A stretch of DNA of 64,000 nt from contig NZ_CP149571.1 of the NCBI RefSeq assembly GCF_037890695.1, positions 1,068,001-1,132,000 on the forward strand, written 5' to 3'. The translations under genes were made by a program, and so were the position numbers. The first letter of the stretch is position 1. Each line of letters starts with the position of its first letter. Of this stretch, positions 27,265-34,623 are shown piece after piece. The notes under the pieces are model-generated. The model ran no database searches. It saw nothing but the letters and a program-made list of their open reading frames with translations, and was not told the DNA's origin. This DNA comes from Aeromonas jandaei. GTDB lineage: Bacteria > Pseudomonadota > Gammaproteobacteria > Enterobacterales > Aeromonadaceae.

Positions 27265-28541
27265 GCCGGATCCTGCTGGTGGATGATGACGTCAGCCTGC
27301 TCAAATTGATGAGCATGCGGCTGCGCAGTCAGGGCTATGAAGTGGATACAGCCGACAGTGCGGAGGGGGCGCTCGATCGGTTGCGTCAGCAGCGCGCCGA
27401 TCTGGTGTTGAGTGACTTGCGGATGGGGGGCATGGACGGGCTGGCGCTGTTCGAGCGGATCCAGGCCCAATGGCTCGGCTTGCCAGTCATCATCATGACC
27501 GCCCACGGCACCATACCCGACGCCATTCAGGCGACCCGTTCCGGGGTGTTCAGCTTTCTGACCAAGCCCATCGACAAGGATGAGCTGCTGGCCACCATAG
27601 AGCAGGCCCTCAGCCTGACCCGCCCGAAGCAGCAGCTGGAGTGGCAGTCGCTGATCCTGACCCGCAATCCCCAGCTGGAGCAGCTGCTGATCCAGGCGCA
27701 CAGCATCGCCACCATGGAGGTGCCCGTGCTGATCATGGGGCCGTCCGGTTCCGGCAAGGGGGCGATGGCGCAGGCGCTCTATCAGGCGAGCCAGCGGCGC
27801 GAGCGGCCGCTGCACACCATCAACTGTGCCGCCATTCCCTGGGCGGCCCTCGACCTGCAGCTGTTCGGGGAGGATGGTCACTCCGGTCTGTTCGAGCAGG
27901 CCAAGGGGGCGACCCTCTTTCTCGACGAGATCGGCAGCCTGTCGGAGTCGCTGCAGGCCAAGTTGCTGCAGGTGATGGAGGAGTATGGTCAGGGCACCCC
28001 GGAGGTGCGGGTGCTCAGCTCCAGCCATCAGGATCTGGTCAGGGCGATGGAGGAGGGGCGCTTTCGCGAAGATCTCTTCTACCGTCTCAACGTCGCCAAT
28101 ATTACCCTGCCATCCCTTAGCGCCCGCAGCGAGGATATCCCCCTGTTGGCCCGTCAGGCCCTCGATGACTACCGCAGTCGCAACAGTGACTGCGCTGCCA
28201 TGGGCTTTTCACCCGAGGCGCTGGCGATGCTTGCAGCGGCGGCCTGGCCCGGCAACGTGCGCCAGCTCTGCAATGTGGTGGAACAGCTGGCCAGCCTCTG
28301 CTGCAGTCCGGTGATCGGGGTATCCATGGTGGAGTCGGCCCTGAGCGGTGGTGGCGGTGGCATCCCCTCGTTCAACGAGGCGCGGGCCGAGTTCGAGAAG
28401 GAGTATCTGATCCGGCTGCTGCGCACCACCGAGGGCAACGTGACTCTGGCAGCCAACATGGCGGGGAGGAATCGTACCGATTTCTACAAGTTATTGAATC
28501 GGCACGGCATCGAGGCGGCAAACTTCAAATCGAAAGGGTAA
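27261..28541 (+). CDS. glrR: GlrR/QseF response regulator, AAA+ and Fis HTH, lacking the GAFTGA loop
   Basis: This 426-residue regulator has a receiver with phospho-acceptor D52 (LVLSDLRM), an AAA+ domain with Walker A GPSGSGKG (K166) and Walker B LFLDE (219-223), and a Fis-type HTH (NVTLAANMAGRNRTDFYKLL). The loop between LQLFG and GLFEQAKG has only five residues, where E. coli GlrR (from memory) has about fourteen containing GAFTGA. GAFTGA contacts sigma-54, so this protein may not act as a canonical enhancer-binding activator. The flanking sequence is intact and in frame. Confidence 0.88.
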   Translation: MSRILLVDDDVSLLKLMSMRLRSQGYEVDTADSAEGALDRLRQQRADLVLSDLRMGGMDGLALFERIQAQWLGLPVIIMTAHGTIPDAIQATRSGVFSFLTKPIDKDELLATIEQALSLTRPKQQLEWQSLILTRNPQLEQLLIQAHSIATMEVPVLIMGPSGSGKGAMAQALYQASQRRERPLHTINCAAIPWAALDLQLFGEDGHSGLFEQAKGATLFLDEIGSLSESLQAKLLQVMEEYGQGTPEVRVLSSSHQDLVRAMEEGRFREDLFYRLNVANITLPSLSARSEDIPLLARQALDDYRSRNSDCAAMGFSPEALAMLAAAAWPGNVRQLCNVVEQLASLCCSPVIGVSMVESALSGGGGGIPSFNEARAEFEKEYLIRLLRTTEGNVTLAANMAGRNRTDFYKLLNRHGIEAANFKSKG

Positions 28542-28599
28542 CGCTGTGCGAAACGGCCCTGAATGAGAGGACAGAGGGCCGCTTCGCAGTGGATATCGC

Positions 28600-29082
28600 T
28601 CAGGCGGGGTCGGTGACGCCATCCGCGTTGCGGGGCTTCAGGGTCTTTTGGGAGAGCCAGAGGCCGCTCGCCTTCATCAGATAACCGAACAGGGCACCTA
28701 CCACCAGCGAGGGCAGCACCAGTCGCCACTCGCCCGCCGCCCCGAAGGTGGCGCAGCAGCCGGCAAAGGTGCCGGGAATATAGCCGAGCCACTGCTGCTT
28801 GGCCTGCACGCACATCAGGGTTGCCACTACGCCCGTCATCACATAACCCGCCACGCCGGCACCCCACAGGTCACCGCCATGGATCAGCAGCAGCGCCCAC
28901 AGCATGCCGCTGGTATTGCAGAAGATGGTTTGCAGCAGCGCCTTGTAACCGCCGCTGGAGGCGAAATAGCTGGTGCAACCGAGGAAGCCGACCCAGGAGA
29001 GCAGGCCTAGCGCGACGGCCAGCCAGCCCCATACGGCTGAGAGAATACCTGTGGTGATAGCGATGGCGATCAGTGGGCTCAT
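28600..29082 (-). CDS. ycdZ: DUF1097 inner-membrane protein (YcdZ-like)
   Basis: This 160-residue protein has five or six hydrophobic helices and strong similarity to E. coli YcdZ as I recall it, notably IAITTGILSAVWGW, LGLLSWVGFLGCTSYFA and GYLMKASGLWL. The function is unknown. It converges on glrR with a 58-base gap and stands as a single gene. Confidence 0.85.
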   Translation of the reverse strand: MSPLIAIAITTGILSAVWGWLAVALGLLSWVGFLGCTSYFASSGGYKALLQTIFCNTSGMLWALLLIHGGDLWGAGVAGYVMTGVVATLMCVQAKQQWLGYIPGTFAGCCATFGAAGEWRLVLPSLVVGALFGYLMKASGLWLSQKTLKPRNADGVTDPA

Positions 29083-29284
29083 GGCGTGACTCTTCAGTTG
29101 GCTTCACGAAAACGGGCAGCCTACCCCTGGCAATCGGGGCGGCAAGCGGGGGCGGAATTGTGTGTGATCTCCATCACCTTTTTCAACTCAGGAATACGCT
29201 TGCGCTCGCGAAAAAAATTCATTGGTGACCGGCCAAACCCTCGACCATAGTTAGAGGCCCTGTCCTGCTCATGGAGTGAGTCTG

Positions 29285-29380
29285 ATGGTGCCAAATGTGA
29301 TCGTTCCCCTGCTGGTATTCGTAGTGCTGTTTCTGGTCGGAACCATGGCCAAGGCGCTGCCCCTGTACCACCTGATGTAA
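29285..29380 (+). CDS. Possible 31-residue membrane peptide
   Basis: ATG 29285 opens a 31-codon frame: polar MVPN, a continuous hydrophobic helix (VIVPLLVFVVLFLVG), then TMAKALPLYHLM and TAA. GGAG lies nine bases upstream and a stem with a T-run follows before msrP. I do not recognise the family. Its placement ahead of the periplasmic repair genes msrPQ could be coincidental. Coding status is unproven. Confidence 0.45.
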   Translation: MVPNVIVPLLVFVVLFLVGTMAKALPLYHLM

Positions 29381-29402
29381 TCCGGTGTGAAATAAAAATC
29401 TG

Positions 29403-29450
29403 CCGGGGCGGGTCTTATCTCTGTCGCCTCTAACTGCCCCGGGAGTTTTT
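29403..29450 (+). promoter_or_regulatory. Stem-loop overlapping the msrP ribosome-binding site
   Basis: CCGGGGC (29403-29409) pairs with GCCCCGG (29436-29442), and the right arm runs into the msrP Shine-Dalgarno GGGAG. A T5 run (29446-29450) directly precedes the ATG. It can act as a terminator for the upstream unit, an attenuator or a translation-occluding hairpin. Confidence 0.5.
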
Positions 29451-29451
29451 C

Positions 29452-30456
29452 ATGTTGATCAAACGTCGTGCCCCCCATCATCTCACCGAACAGGATGTCA
29501 CCCCGGAAGCCGTCTATCAGGATCGCCGCCTCATTCTCAAGGGGCTGGGTCTGGGCGCCGCCACCCTCGCTTTCCCCACTCAGGCCGGTGTGCTCGACCT
29601 GCTACGCGGTAAAGAGGATGCGCCCCGGCTAGCCACCAAGCCGCTCAACAGCAAGCAGGCCCCGCGACCAGCTGATCTGGTGCTGACACCGGAAGAGAAG
29701 GCCACCAGTTACAACAACTTCTACGAGCTCGGTACCGACAAGACGGATCCGGCCCGCAACGCCCATTACCTCAAACCTGAACCCTGGACGTTGAAGGTGG
29801 AGGGGGAAGTCGCCAAACCCTTCACTCTGGATGTGTGGGATCTCATCAACAAAACCGAGCTGGAGGAGCGGATCTACCGGCTGCGCTGCGTCGAAGCCTG
29901 GTCGATGGTGCTGCCCTGGAATGGCATCTCGCTGGCGGAGCTTATTCGCCGTGCCGAACCGACCAGCCGCGCCAAGTTTGTCGCCTTCGAGACCCTGTTC
30001 GATCCGAAACAGCTGCCCGGTCAGGCCTCTGCCTCCCTTGGCGGTGGTATCGACTATCCCTACGTCGAGGGGCTGCGCATCGACGAGGCGATGCACCCTC
30101 TCTCTTTCCTTGCCATGGGGCTCTACGGCAAGACTCTGCCCGCCCAGAATGGCGCGCCGATCCGGCTGGTGGTGCCGTGGAAGTACGGCTTCAAGAGCAT
30201 CAAGAGCATCGTCTCGATCCGCTTGGTGGAGGAGATGCCGCCCACCACCTGGAACCTGCTCGCCCCCAACGAATATGGCTTCTACGCCAACGTCAACCCG
30301 CAGGTGGATCACCCGCGCTGGAGTCAGGCCAGCGAGCGCTTCATCGGCGAGGGCGGGCTGTTCGGTGCCAAGCGCCAGCCGACCCTGATGTTCAATGGCT
30401 ATGGCGACGAGGTCGCCTCGCTTTATCAGGGGATGGATCTGCGCCAATGGTACTGA
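29452..30456 (+). CDS. msrP: Protein-methionine-sulfoxide reductase catalytic subunit MsrP (YedY)
   Basis: This 334-residue periplasmic molybdoenzyme reduces methionine sulfoxide in envelope proteins. A Tat-type signal includes [18 protein letters not shown]. The molybdenum-ligating cysteine is C146 in [12 protein letters not shown]. The sulfite-oxidase-fold segment [13 protein letters not shown] is present. The 3' end overlaps msrQ by ten bases. An unusual stem-loop lies on its ribosome-binding site. Confidence 0.95.
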   Translation: MLIKRRAPHHLTEQDVTPEAVYQDRRLILKGLGLGAATLAFPTQAGVLDLLRGKEDAPRLATKPLNSKQAPRPADLVLTPEEKATSYNNFYELGTDKTDPARNAHYLKPEPWTLKVEGEVAKPFTLDVWDLINKTELEERIYRLRCVEAWSMVLPWNGISLAELIRRAEPTSRAKFVAFETLFDPKQLPGQASASLGGGIDYPYVEGLRIDEAMHPLSFLAMGLYGKTLPAQNGAPIRLVVPWKYGFKSIKSIVSIRLVEEMPPTTWNLLAPNEYGFYANVNPQVDHPRWSQASERFIGEGGLFGAKRQPTLMFNGYGDEVASLYQGMDLRQWY

Positions 30457-31073
30457 AACTGAAAGCCTCACATATCAGCGGCTTGCGGTCGCTGGTGCAT
30501 CTGGGTTCCCTCGGCTTTCTGCTCTGGCTGGGCTACGCCCTGCCGGCCGGTCTGCTGGGGGGCGACCCCGTGCCCGGGCTTATCCACTACCTCGGCAAGG
30601 GTGCGCTCAACCTGCTGCTGCTTACCCTGCTGGTCTCGCCGCTGGCCAAACGCTGGCGGCAGGGGCAGCTCATCAAGCTGCGCCGCCCGCTCGGGCTCTG
30701 GTGCATGGTCTGGGCGCTGCTCCACTTCATGGTGTGGCTGGGGCTGGATCTGCAGTTTGACTGGGGGCTGATTGGCGGCGAGCTGGTCAAGCGCCGCTAT
30801 ATCGTGGTGGGAATGGTGGCGCTGCTGCTGTTGCTGGCGCTGGGCATCACCTCGCTGCCGGCGTTGCAGCGGCGAATGGGGGCGGCGTGGCAGAAGCTGC
30901 ACAACTGGGTTTATGCGGTAGCCCTGCTGGTGCCGGTGCACTACTGGTGGTCGCTCAAGAGCGGTTGGCTGGAGCCGCTCATCTATCTGCTGCTGGCTGG
31001 CGCTCTGCTCTGGCCGCGGCGGGAGAAGCTGCTGCGCCCGTGGCGGCTGCGCTGGAAAGCAAAAGAGGCCTAA
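30447..31073 (+). CDS. msrQ: Heme-binding membrane subunit MsrQ (YedZ)
   Basis: This 208-residue ferric-reductase-like membrane protein carries b-type heme and passes electrons from the quinone pool (or flavin reductase) to MsrP. It has about six helices with histidines in [20 protein letters not shown] and PVHYWW. Start ATG 30447 lies inside the msrP 3' end. A much longer open frame in phase is an artefact. It converges on a PepSY gene, overlapping it by four bases. Confidence 0.93.
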   Translation: MVLKLKASHISGLRSLVHLGSLGFLLWLGYALPAGLLGGDPVPGLIHYLGKGALNLLLLTLLVSPLAKRWRQGQLIKLRRPLGLWCMVWALLHFMVWLGLDLQFDWGLIGGELVKRRYIVVGMVALLLLLALGITSLPALQRRMGAAWQKLHNWVYAVALLVPVHYWWSLKSGWLEPLIYLLLAGALLWPRREKLLRPWRLRWKAKEA

Positions 31074-31318
31074 TCGGCCTCTTGTTTTTTGATCTCGCCA
31101 GTGTAGGCATCGACAATGAGATGTACCTTTTCATTCTGGCGGTCGAGGGTTTTGACCTCGAATTTGTCCCCTTCCAGCTCCACTTCGCGAATGTCGTGAT
31201 ACCCTTGCGCCAGCAACAGTTTGACCAGTCCGGCCATGTCGAGGCGGCTCTGGGCAGCCCAGCTTGAGGCGCTCAGCAGGCAGAGGATCAGCAGGAAACT
31301 GCGCGGGATCATATTCAT
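31070..31318 (-). CDS. Small periplasmic PepSY domain protein
   Basis: This 82-residue protein has a signal peptide (FLLILCLLSASSWAAQ) and one PepSY-type repeat: GLVKLLLAQGYHDIREVELEGDKFEVKTLD, ending [15 protein letters not shown]. PepSY domains are small secreted modules often encoded beside histidine kinases or proteases. It diverges from a second PepSY-like gene and a two-component system, suggesting a sensory accessory role. That is inference. Confidence 0.82.
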   Translation of the reverse strand: MNMIPRSFLLILCLLSASSWAAQSRLDMAGLVKLLLAQGYHDIREVELEGDKFEVKTLDRQNEKVHLIVDAYTGEIKKQEAD

Positions 31319-31381
31319 TCCGGATTCATGGCTGGCAGACTATAAACGCCATTATGTTAGGTTTTTGGAGATGAATCATCC

Positions 31382-31720
31382 ATGAATAGAGCGCTCCCTC
31401 TGATCGGGTTGTTGTTGCCAGTGCTGGCGCAGGCGCTGACGCCTGACGAAGCCCTGTTGCAGCAAGCTGTCCATGAGGGACGGGTTCGGCCCTTCCACGA
31501 AATGATGGAGGTGGCATCCAGATTGCCGGTGCGGGTGTTGCGGGTCGATCTGGGGGAAGAGGATGGTATCTGGCTCTATGAACTGCGCGTGATCGATCGG
31601 GAGAACAGCGTGCTCAAGGTGGCCTATCGGGCCGACAACCTGGAGATGGTGTGGGCCAAGGGCCACCATCTGGAGCGGCTGTTCGAGCCACCCAAGCCTC
31701 CGGTCGAGGATGATGAGTAA
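31382..31720 (+). CDS. Secreted PepSY-like protein preceding a two-component system
   Basis: This 112-residue protein has a signal peptide (MNRALPLIGLLLPVLAQA), an Asp/Glu-rich body and a PepSY-like strand-helix segment (PVRVLRVDLGEEDGIWLYEL, NSVLKVAYRADNLEMV). It lies 21 bases before the response regulator gene, on the same strand, so it is probably the first gene of that operon. Confidence 0.78.
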   Translation: MNRALPLIGLLLPVLAQALTPDEALLQQAVHEGRVRPFHEMMEVASRLPVRVLRVDLGEEDGIWLYELRVIDRENSVLKVAYRADNLEMVWAKGHHLERLFEPPKPPVEDDE

Positions 31721-31741
31721 CCTCTTTGTGGAAGCCTGTTC

Positions 31742-32398
31742 ATGCGAATTCTGATTGTTGAAGACGAAAAAATTCTGGCTGGCCAGCTGGCTGAACAGCT
31801 GCGCCTCTCCGGCTTTGTCACCGACCTCTGCCACGATGGCAACGAGGCCGGTTTTCTCGGCGAGACCGAACCCTACGACGCCATCATTCTCGATCTCGGT
31901 CTGCCGGGTCGCGATGGCCTGAGCGTGCTGAAGGAGTGGCGCAGCAAGGGGATCGATACCCCGGTGCTGGTGCTGACCGCTCGTGGCCAGCTGCACGAGA
32001 AGATCGAGGGGCTCAACGCCGGTGCCGACGACTACCTCACCAAGCCGTTTCAGGTGGCCGAGCTGGTGGCGCGGGTCCATGCGCTGGTGCGCCGGGCGGC
32101 GGGCAACGCCAGCTCCATTCTGGAGATTGGCGGGGTGCGTCTCGACATGGCGGCATCGCAGGTGTGGTACGAAGGGACCCCCATCAAGCTGACCGCCCAC
32201 GAGTTCCGGGTGCTCGGTTATCTGATGCAGCACCGGGGCAAGGTGGTGTCGCGCAGCGAGCTGATCGACCACATCTACGCTCAGGATTTTGACCGCGACT
32301 CCAACACCGTCGAGGTGTTCATCGGCCGGATCCGCAAGAAGACCAACCCCGATCTGATTGAGACAGTGCGCGGCCTCGGGTACCGGATCAACGAATGA
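31742..32398 (+). CDS. OmpR-family response regulator (PhoP/QseB/VprA-like)
   Basis: This 218-residue regulator has a receiver domain with D51 (DAIILDLGLPG) and K at LTKPF, followed by a winged-helix DNA-binding domain (KLTAHEFRVLGYLMQHRGKVV, DSNTVEVFIGRIRKKTNPD). The gene overlaps its kinase by four bases. The kinase resembles the PhoQ type, so PhoP- or VprA/CarR-like control of envelope genes, possibly arn, is an attractive but unproven idea. Confidence 0.88.
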   Translation: MRILIVEDEKILAGQLAEQLRLSGFVTDLCHDGNEAGFLGETEPYDAIILDLGLPGRDGLSVLKEWRSKGIDTPVLVLTARGQLHEKIEGLNAGADDYLTKPFQVAELVARVHALVRRAAGNASSILEIGGVRLDMAASQVWYEGTPIKLTAHEFRVLGYLMQHRGKVVSRSELIDHIYAQDFDRDSNTVEVFIGRIRKKTNPDLIETVRGLGYRINE

Positions 32399-33744
32399 GG
32401 CTGGTGAGAACCCTGCGGGGGCGACTGCTCGCCATCGCGCTGGTGTGGTGCGGGCTGTTTCTGTTCGCCACCGGCTTCAGCCTGCAGACCATGATGCGCA
32501 ACTACTGGCAGGAGGCGGAAGCCGACGGCCTGCGTCTGCAGCTCTATGATCTGCTCTCCCGGCTGGAAGTGGCGAAGACCGGCTTGCCGGTAGTGACCGA
32601 GCCGATGTCAGATCCCCGTTTCAGCCAGCCTTACTCCGGCTACTACTGGCAGCTGGAGCTGGATCACAAGGTAGTGGGGCGCTCCCGCTCCCTGTGGGAT
32701 ACCCATCTGGAGAGCCGCGGCCTCAAGTCCGCCTTTGGCGACCCCGACCTCTTCTTTGGCAAGGGGCCCAACAAGGAGCCGCTGCTGATCATGACCCGGG
32801 CCGTGCTGCTGCCGGGCTCGGATCGGCTGTTTACCCTGGTGATGGCGAAAGACAGCAGCGCCCTGACCCAGACCCTCAACAAGACCCGCATCAGTCTGTT
32901 CCTCGGCCTCGGCTTTGCCGCGACCGGTCTGGTGCTGGGCTTCATGTTCCAGATTGTCTACGGCCTGCGCCCCTTAAACCTGTTGCGGCGGGAGCTGGGG
33001 CGGGTCCATCAGGGCCATCAGGAGGGGTTCCGGCTGCGCTATCCGCTGGAGATCCAGCCGCTGGTAGAGGATATCAACCGGCTGCTGCACCACTACGGCG
33101 AGCTGTTGCAGCGGGCGCGATCCCACACCGGCAATCTGGCCCACGCCCTCAAGACGCCGCTCAGCATCATGCGCAATCAGGTGGCCCAACTCTCGCCCGA
33201 GGATCAGGCCGCCATCGGCGAGCAGCTCGACCAGATCCAGCGCCATATCGATTACCACCTCGGCAAGGCGCGGGTGACCGGCGCAGCCAAGATCCTCGGG
33301 GTCTCGACTCCGGTGCGGGCGCGGGTGGAGTACATCTGCCGTGCTTTCTCCCGCCTCTATCCGGGCAAGACGGTGGACTTGCAGGTGCCGGCCGAACTGG
33401 CGGTCGGGGTGGAGGAACAGGACTTTGACGAGATGGTGGGCAACCTGCTGGAGAACGCTTTCAAGTGGTCCGCCAGCGAGCTGCGCATCTCCAGCGCCGA
33501 GCTGGGGGGCTGGATCACCTTGCGCATCGAGGATGACGGCCCCGGCATGAGCGAGGATCAGATCGCCAAAGCGGTGCTGCGCGGGGTGCGGCTCGACGAG
33601 AAGGTGCCGGGCTCGGGCCTTGGCCTCAACATCGTCTCCGATCTGGCGGAAGCCTACCGCGGCAGCTTCATCATGGGGCGCGCCGAACTGGGCGGGCTGG
33701 CTGCTTCACTCTCGCTGCCCAAGGTGGCAAGAGTGGAGAGCTAG
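32395..33744 (+). CDS. Sensor histidine kinase (PhoQ-like HisKA)
   Basis: This 449-residue inner-membrane kinase has TM1 around 8-28, a periplasmic domain of about 135 residues and TM2 around 168-190. The PhoQ-style H-box has H250 in NLAHALKTPL, and the ATPase has NLLENAFKWS and GSGLGLNIV. It forms an operon with the response regulator and probably the PepSY protein. The signal is unknown. Confidence 0.88.
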   Translation: MRLVRTLRGRLLAIALVWCGLFLFATGFSLQTMMRNYWQEAEADGLRLQLYDLLSRLEVAKTGLPVVTEPMSDPRFSQPYSGYYWQLELDHKVVGRSRSLWDTHLESRGLKSAFGDPDLFFGKGPNKEPLLIMTRAVLLPGSDRLFTLVMAKDSSALTQTLNKTRISLFLGLGFAATGLVLGFMFQIVYGLRPLNLLRRELGRVHQGHQEGFRLRYPLEIQPLVEDINRLLHHYGELLQRARSHTGNLAHALKTPLSIMRNQVAQLSPEDQAAIGEQLDQIQRHIDYHLGKARVTGAAKILGVSTPVRARVEYICRAFSRLYPGKTVDLQVPAELAVGVEEQDFDEMVGNLLENAFKWSASELRISSAELGGWITLRIEDDGPGMSEDQIAKAVLRGVRLDEKVPGSGLGLNIVSDLAEAYRGSFIMGRAELGGLAASLSLPKVARVES

Positions 33745-33785
33745 GCATAAGATATGGCACCTGTTTTAGCCTGAGGAAGAGAACC

Positions 33786-34247
33786 ATGACTGATGATCCA
33801 TGGGCACTGTGTCACCTCGACGACTCATTCGATGCTTCGGTTCTGGGGATCAAGGGTGCCCAGATCCAGTGGTTTGAAGATCGGGATGGCCTGATTGCCT
33901 ACCTGCTGGAGGATTATGTCGATCTGCTGGCCGACGTGGGCGAACTGGAAGAGGAGCAGACCGAGCAGGCGCGCGACCGCTTCACCCTGCTGGTGGAGCA
34001 GAGCTTCGACGATCGTACCCTGATGGATGCCATCAACGATCTCGCCTCCGGCCTGCGTCGCATCGCCTGGCTGGGGCCGCTCTCCGAGCTTGCCGAGATC
34101 AGCGACGACTTTGCCTCCGGCCTGCGCCGCTACTTCTGGAGCCAGTACGATGGCGACGAAGATGACCCGGATGCCTGGGTGCCGGAAGAGCTCTGGCCGC
34201 AACTGGTGGAGTGCGCGCAGGAGTATATGGAAGAGGGCGAGTTCTGA
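33786..34247 (+). CDS. Acidic cytoplasmic protein of unknown function
   Basis: This 153-residue protein is very rich in Asp and Glu, without signal peptide or membrane segment. Two near-repeats, LASGLRRIAWLGPL and FASGLRRYFWSQY, lie around residues 87 and 110. I do not recognise the family. It follows the two-component operon after 41 bases and ends in a strong terminator. An SD (GGAAGAGAACC) precedes the ATG, and codon use is like its neighbours, so it is likely a real gene. Confidence 0.7.
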   Translation: MTDDPWALCHLDDSFDASVLGIKGAQIQWFEDRDGLIAYLLEDYVDLLADVGELEEEQTEQARDRFTLLVEQSFDDRTLMDAINDLASGLRRIAWLGPLSELAEISDDFASGLRRYFWSQYDGDEDDPDAWVPEELWPQLVECAQEYMEEGEF

Positions 34248-34282
34248 TTTCCCTCTCTCCTCTCATCGCAGCGATAAAAAAT

Positions 34283-34305
34283 CGGCGCCTTCGGGCGCCG
34301 TTTTT
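34283..34305 (+). terminator. Terminator after the acidic protein gene
   Basis: CGGCGCC-TTCG-GGCGCCG is followed by T5. Confidence 0.92.
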
Positions 34306-34462
34306 ATTGGCGCGGATGGCGCGTCCTTATGGTGATCGGGCGCTGCCCTGTGGGGCGGTACAAGAGCCGGGTAGGGCCGCCATGGGGCGCTTGGTTATTG
34401 GTATAAGTAAAAATCGGGTCATTATCGGAAAAGTCATAAATTAAATTTATGCAGGAGAATCA

Positions 34463-34605
34463 GGCACCCTCACGGTGCCAGCGAACGCCGCCAGCGCTGT
34501 GGGAGGGGATCTGCCGATCTTCGCTATTGGCGCTGGCACTTATCCCGACAAGGGATCTCCCCGCCACAACCGGGATAAAAAAACGGCGCCATGATGGCGC
34601 CGTTT
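34463..34605 (+). ncRNA. Candidate three-stem small RNA between the acidic protein gene and torA
   Basis: Three exact inverted repeats abut. GTGCCAGCG at 34475-34483 pairs with CGCTGGCAC at 34531-34539. TTATCCCG at 34540-34547 pairs with CGGGATAA at 34571-34578 (inner GGGA/TCCC hairpin). A terminator hairpin is at 34581-34605 with T4. A competing 5' hairpin GGCACC/GGTGCC is at 34463-34479. A weak promoter (TTGGTA 34398, CATTAT 34420) lies upstream. A 61-codon open frame across it shows no protein character. The remaining part of this 376-base gap (34306-34390) shows nothing. Confidence 0.5.
34576..34605. terminator. Bidirectional terminator beyond torA
   Basis: AAACGGCGCCA-TGA-TGGCGCCGTTT has A7 on the left and TTTT on the right. 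On the minus strand it ends torCA transcription. Confidence 0.88.
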
Positions 34606-34623
34606 TGTCCAGTAGCAACCGCC

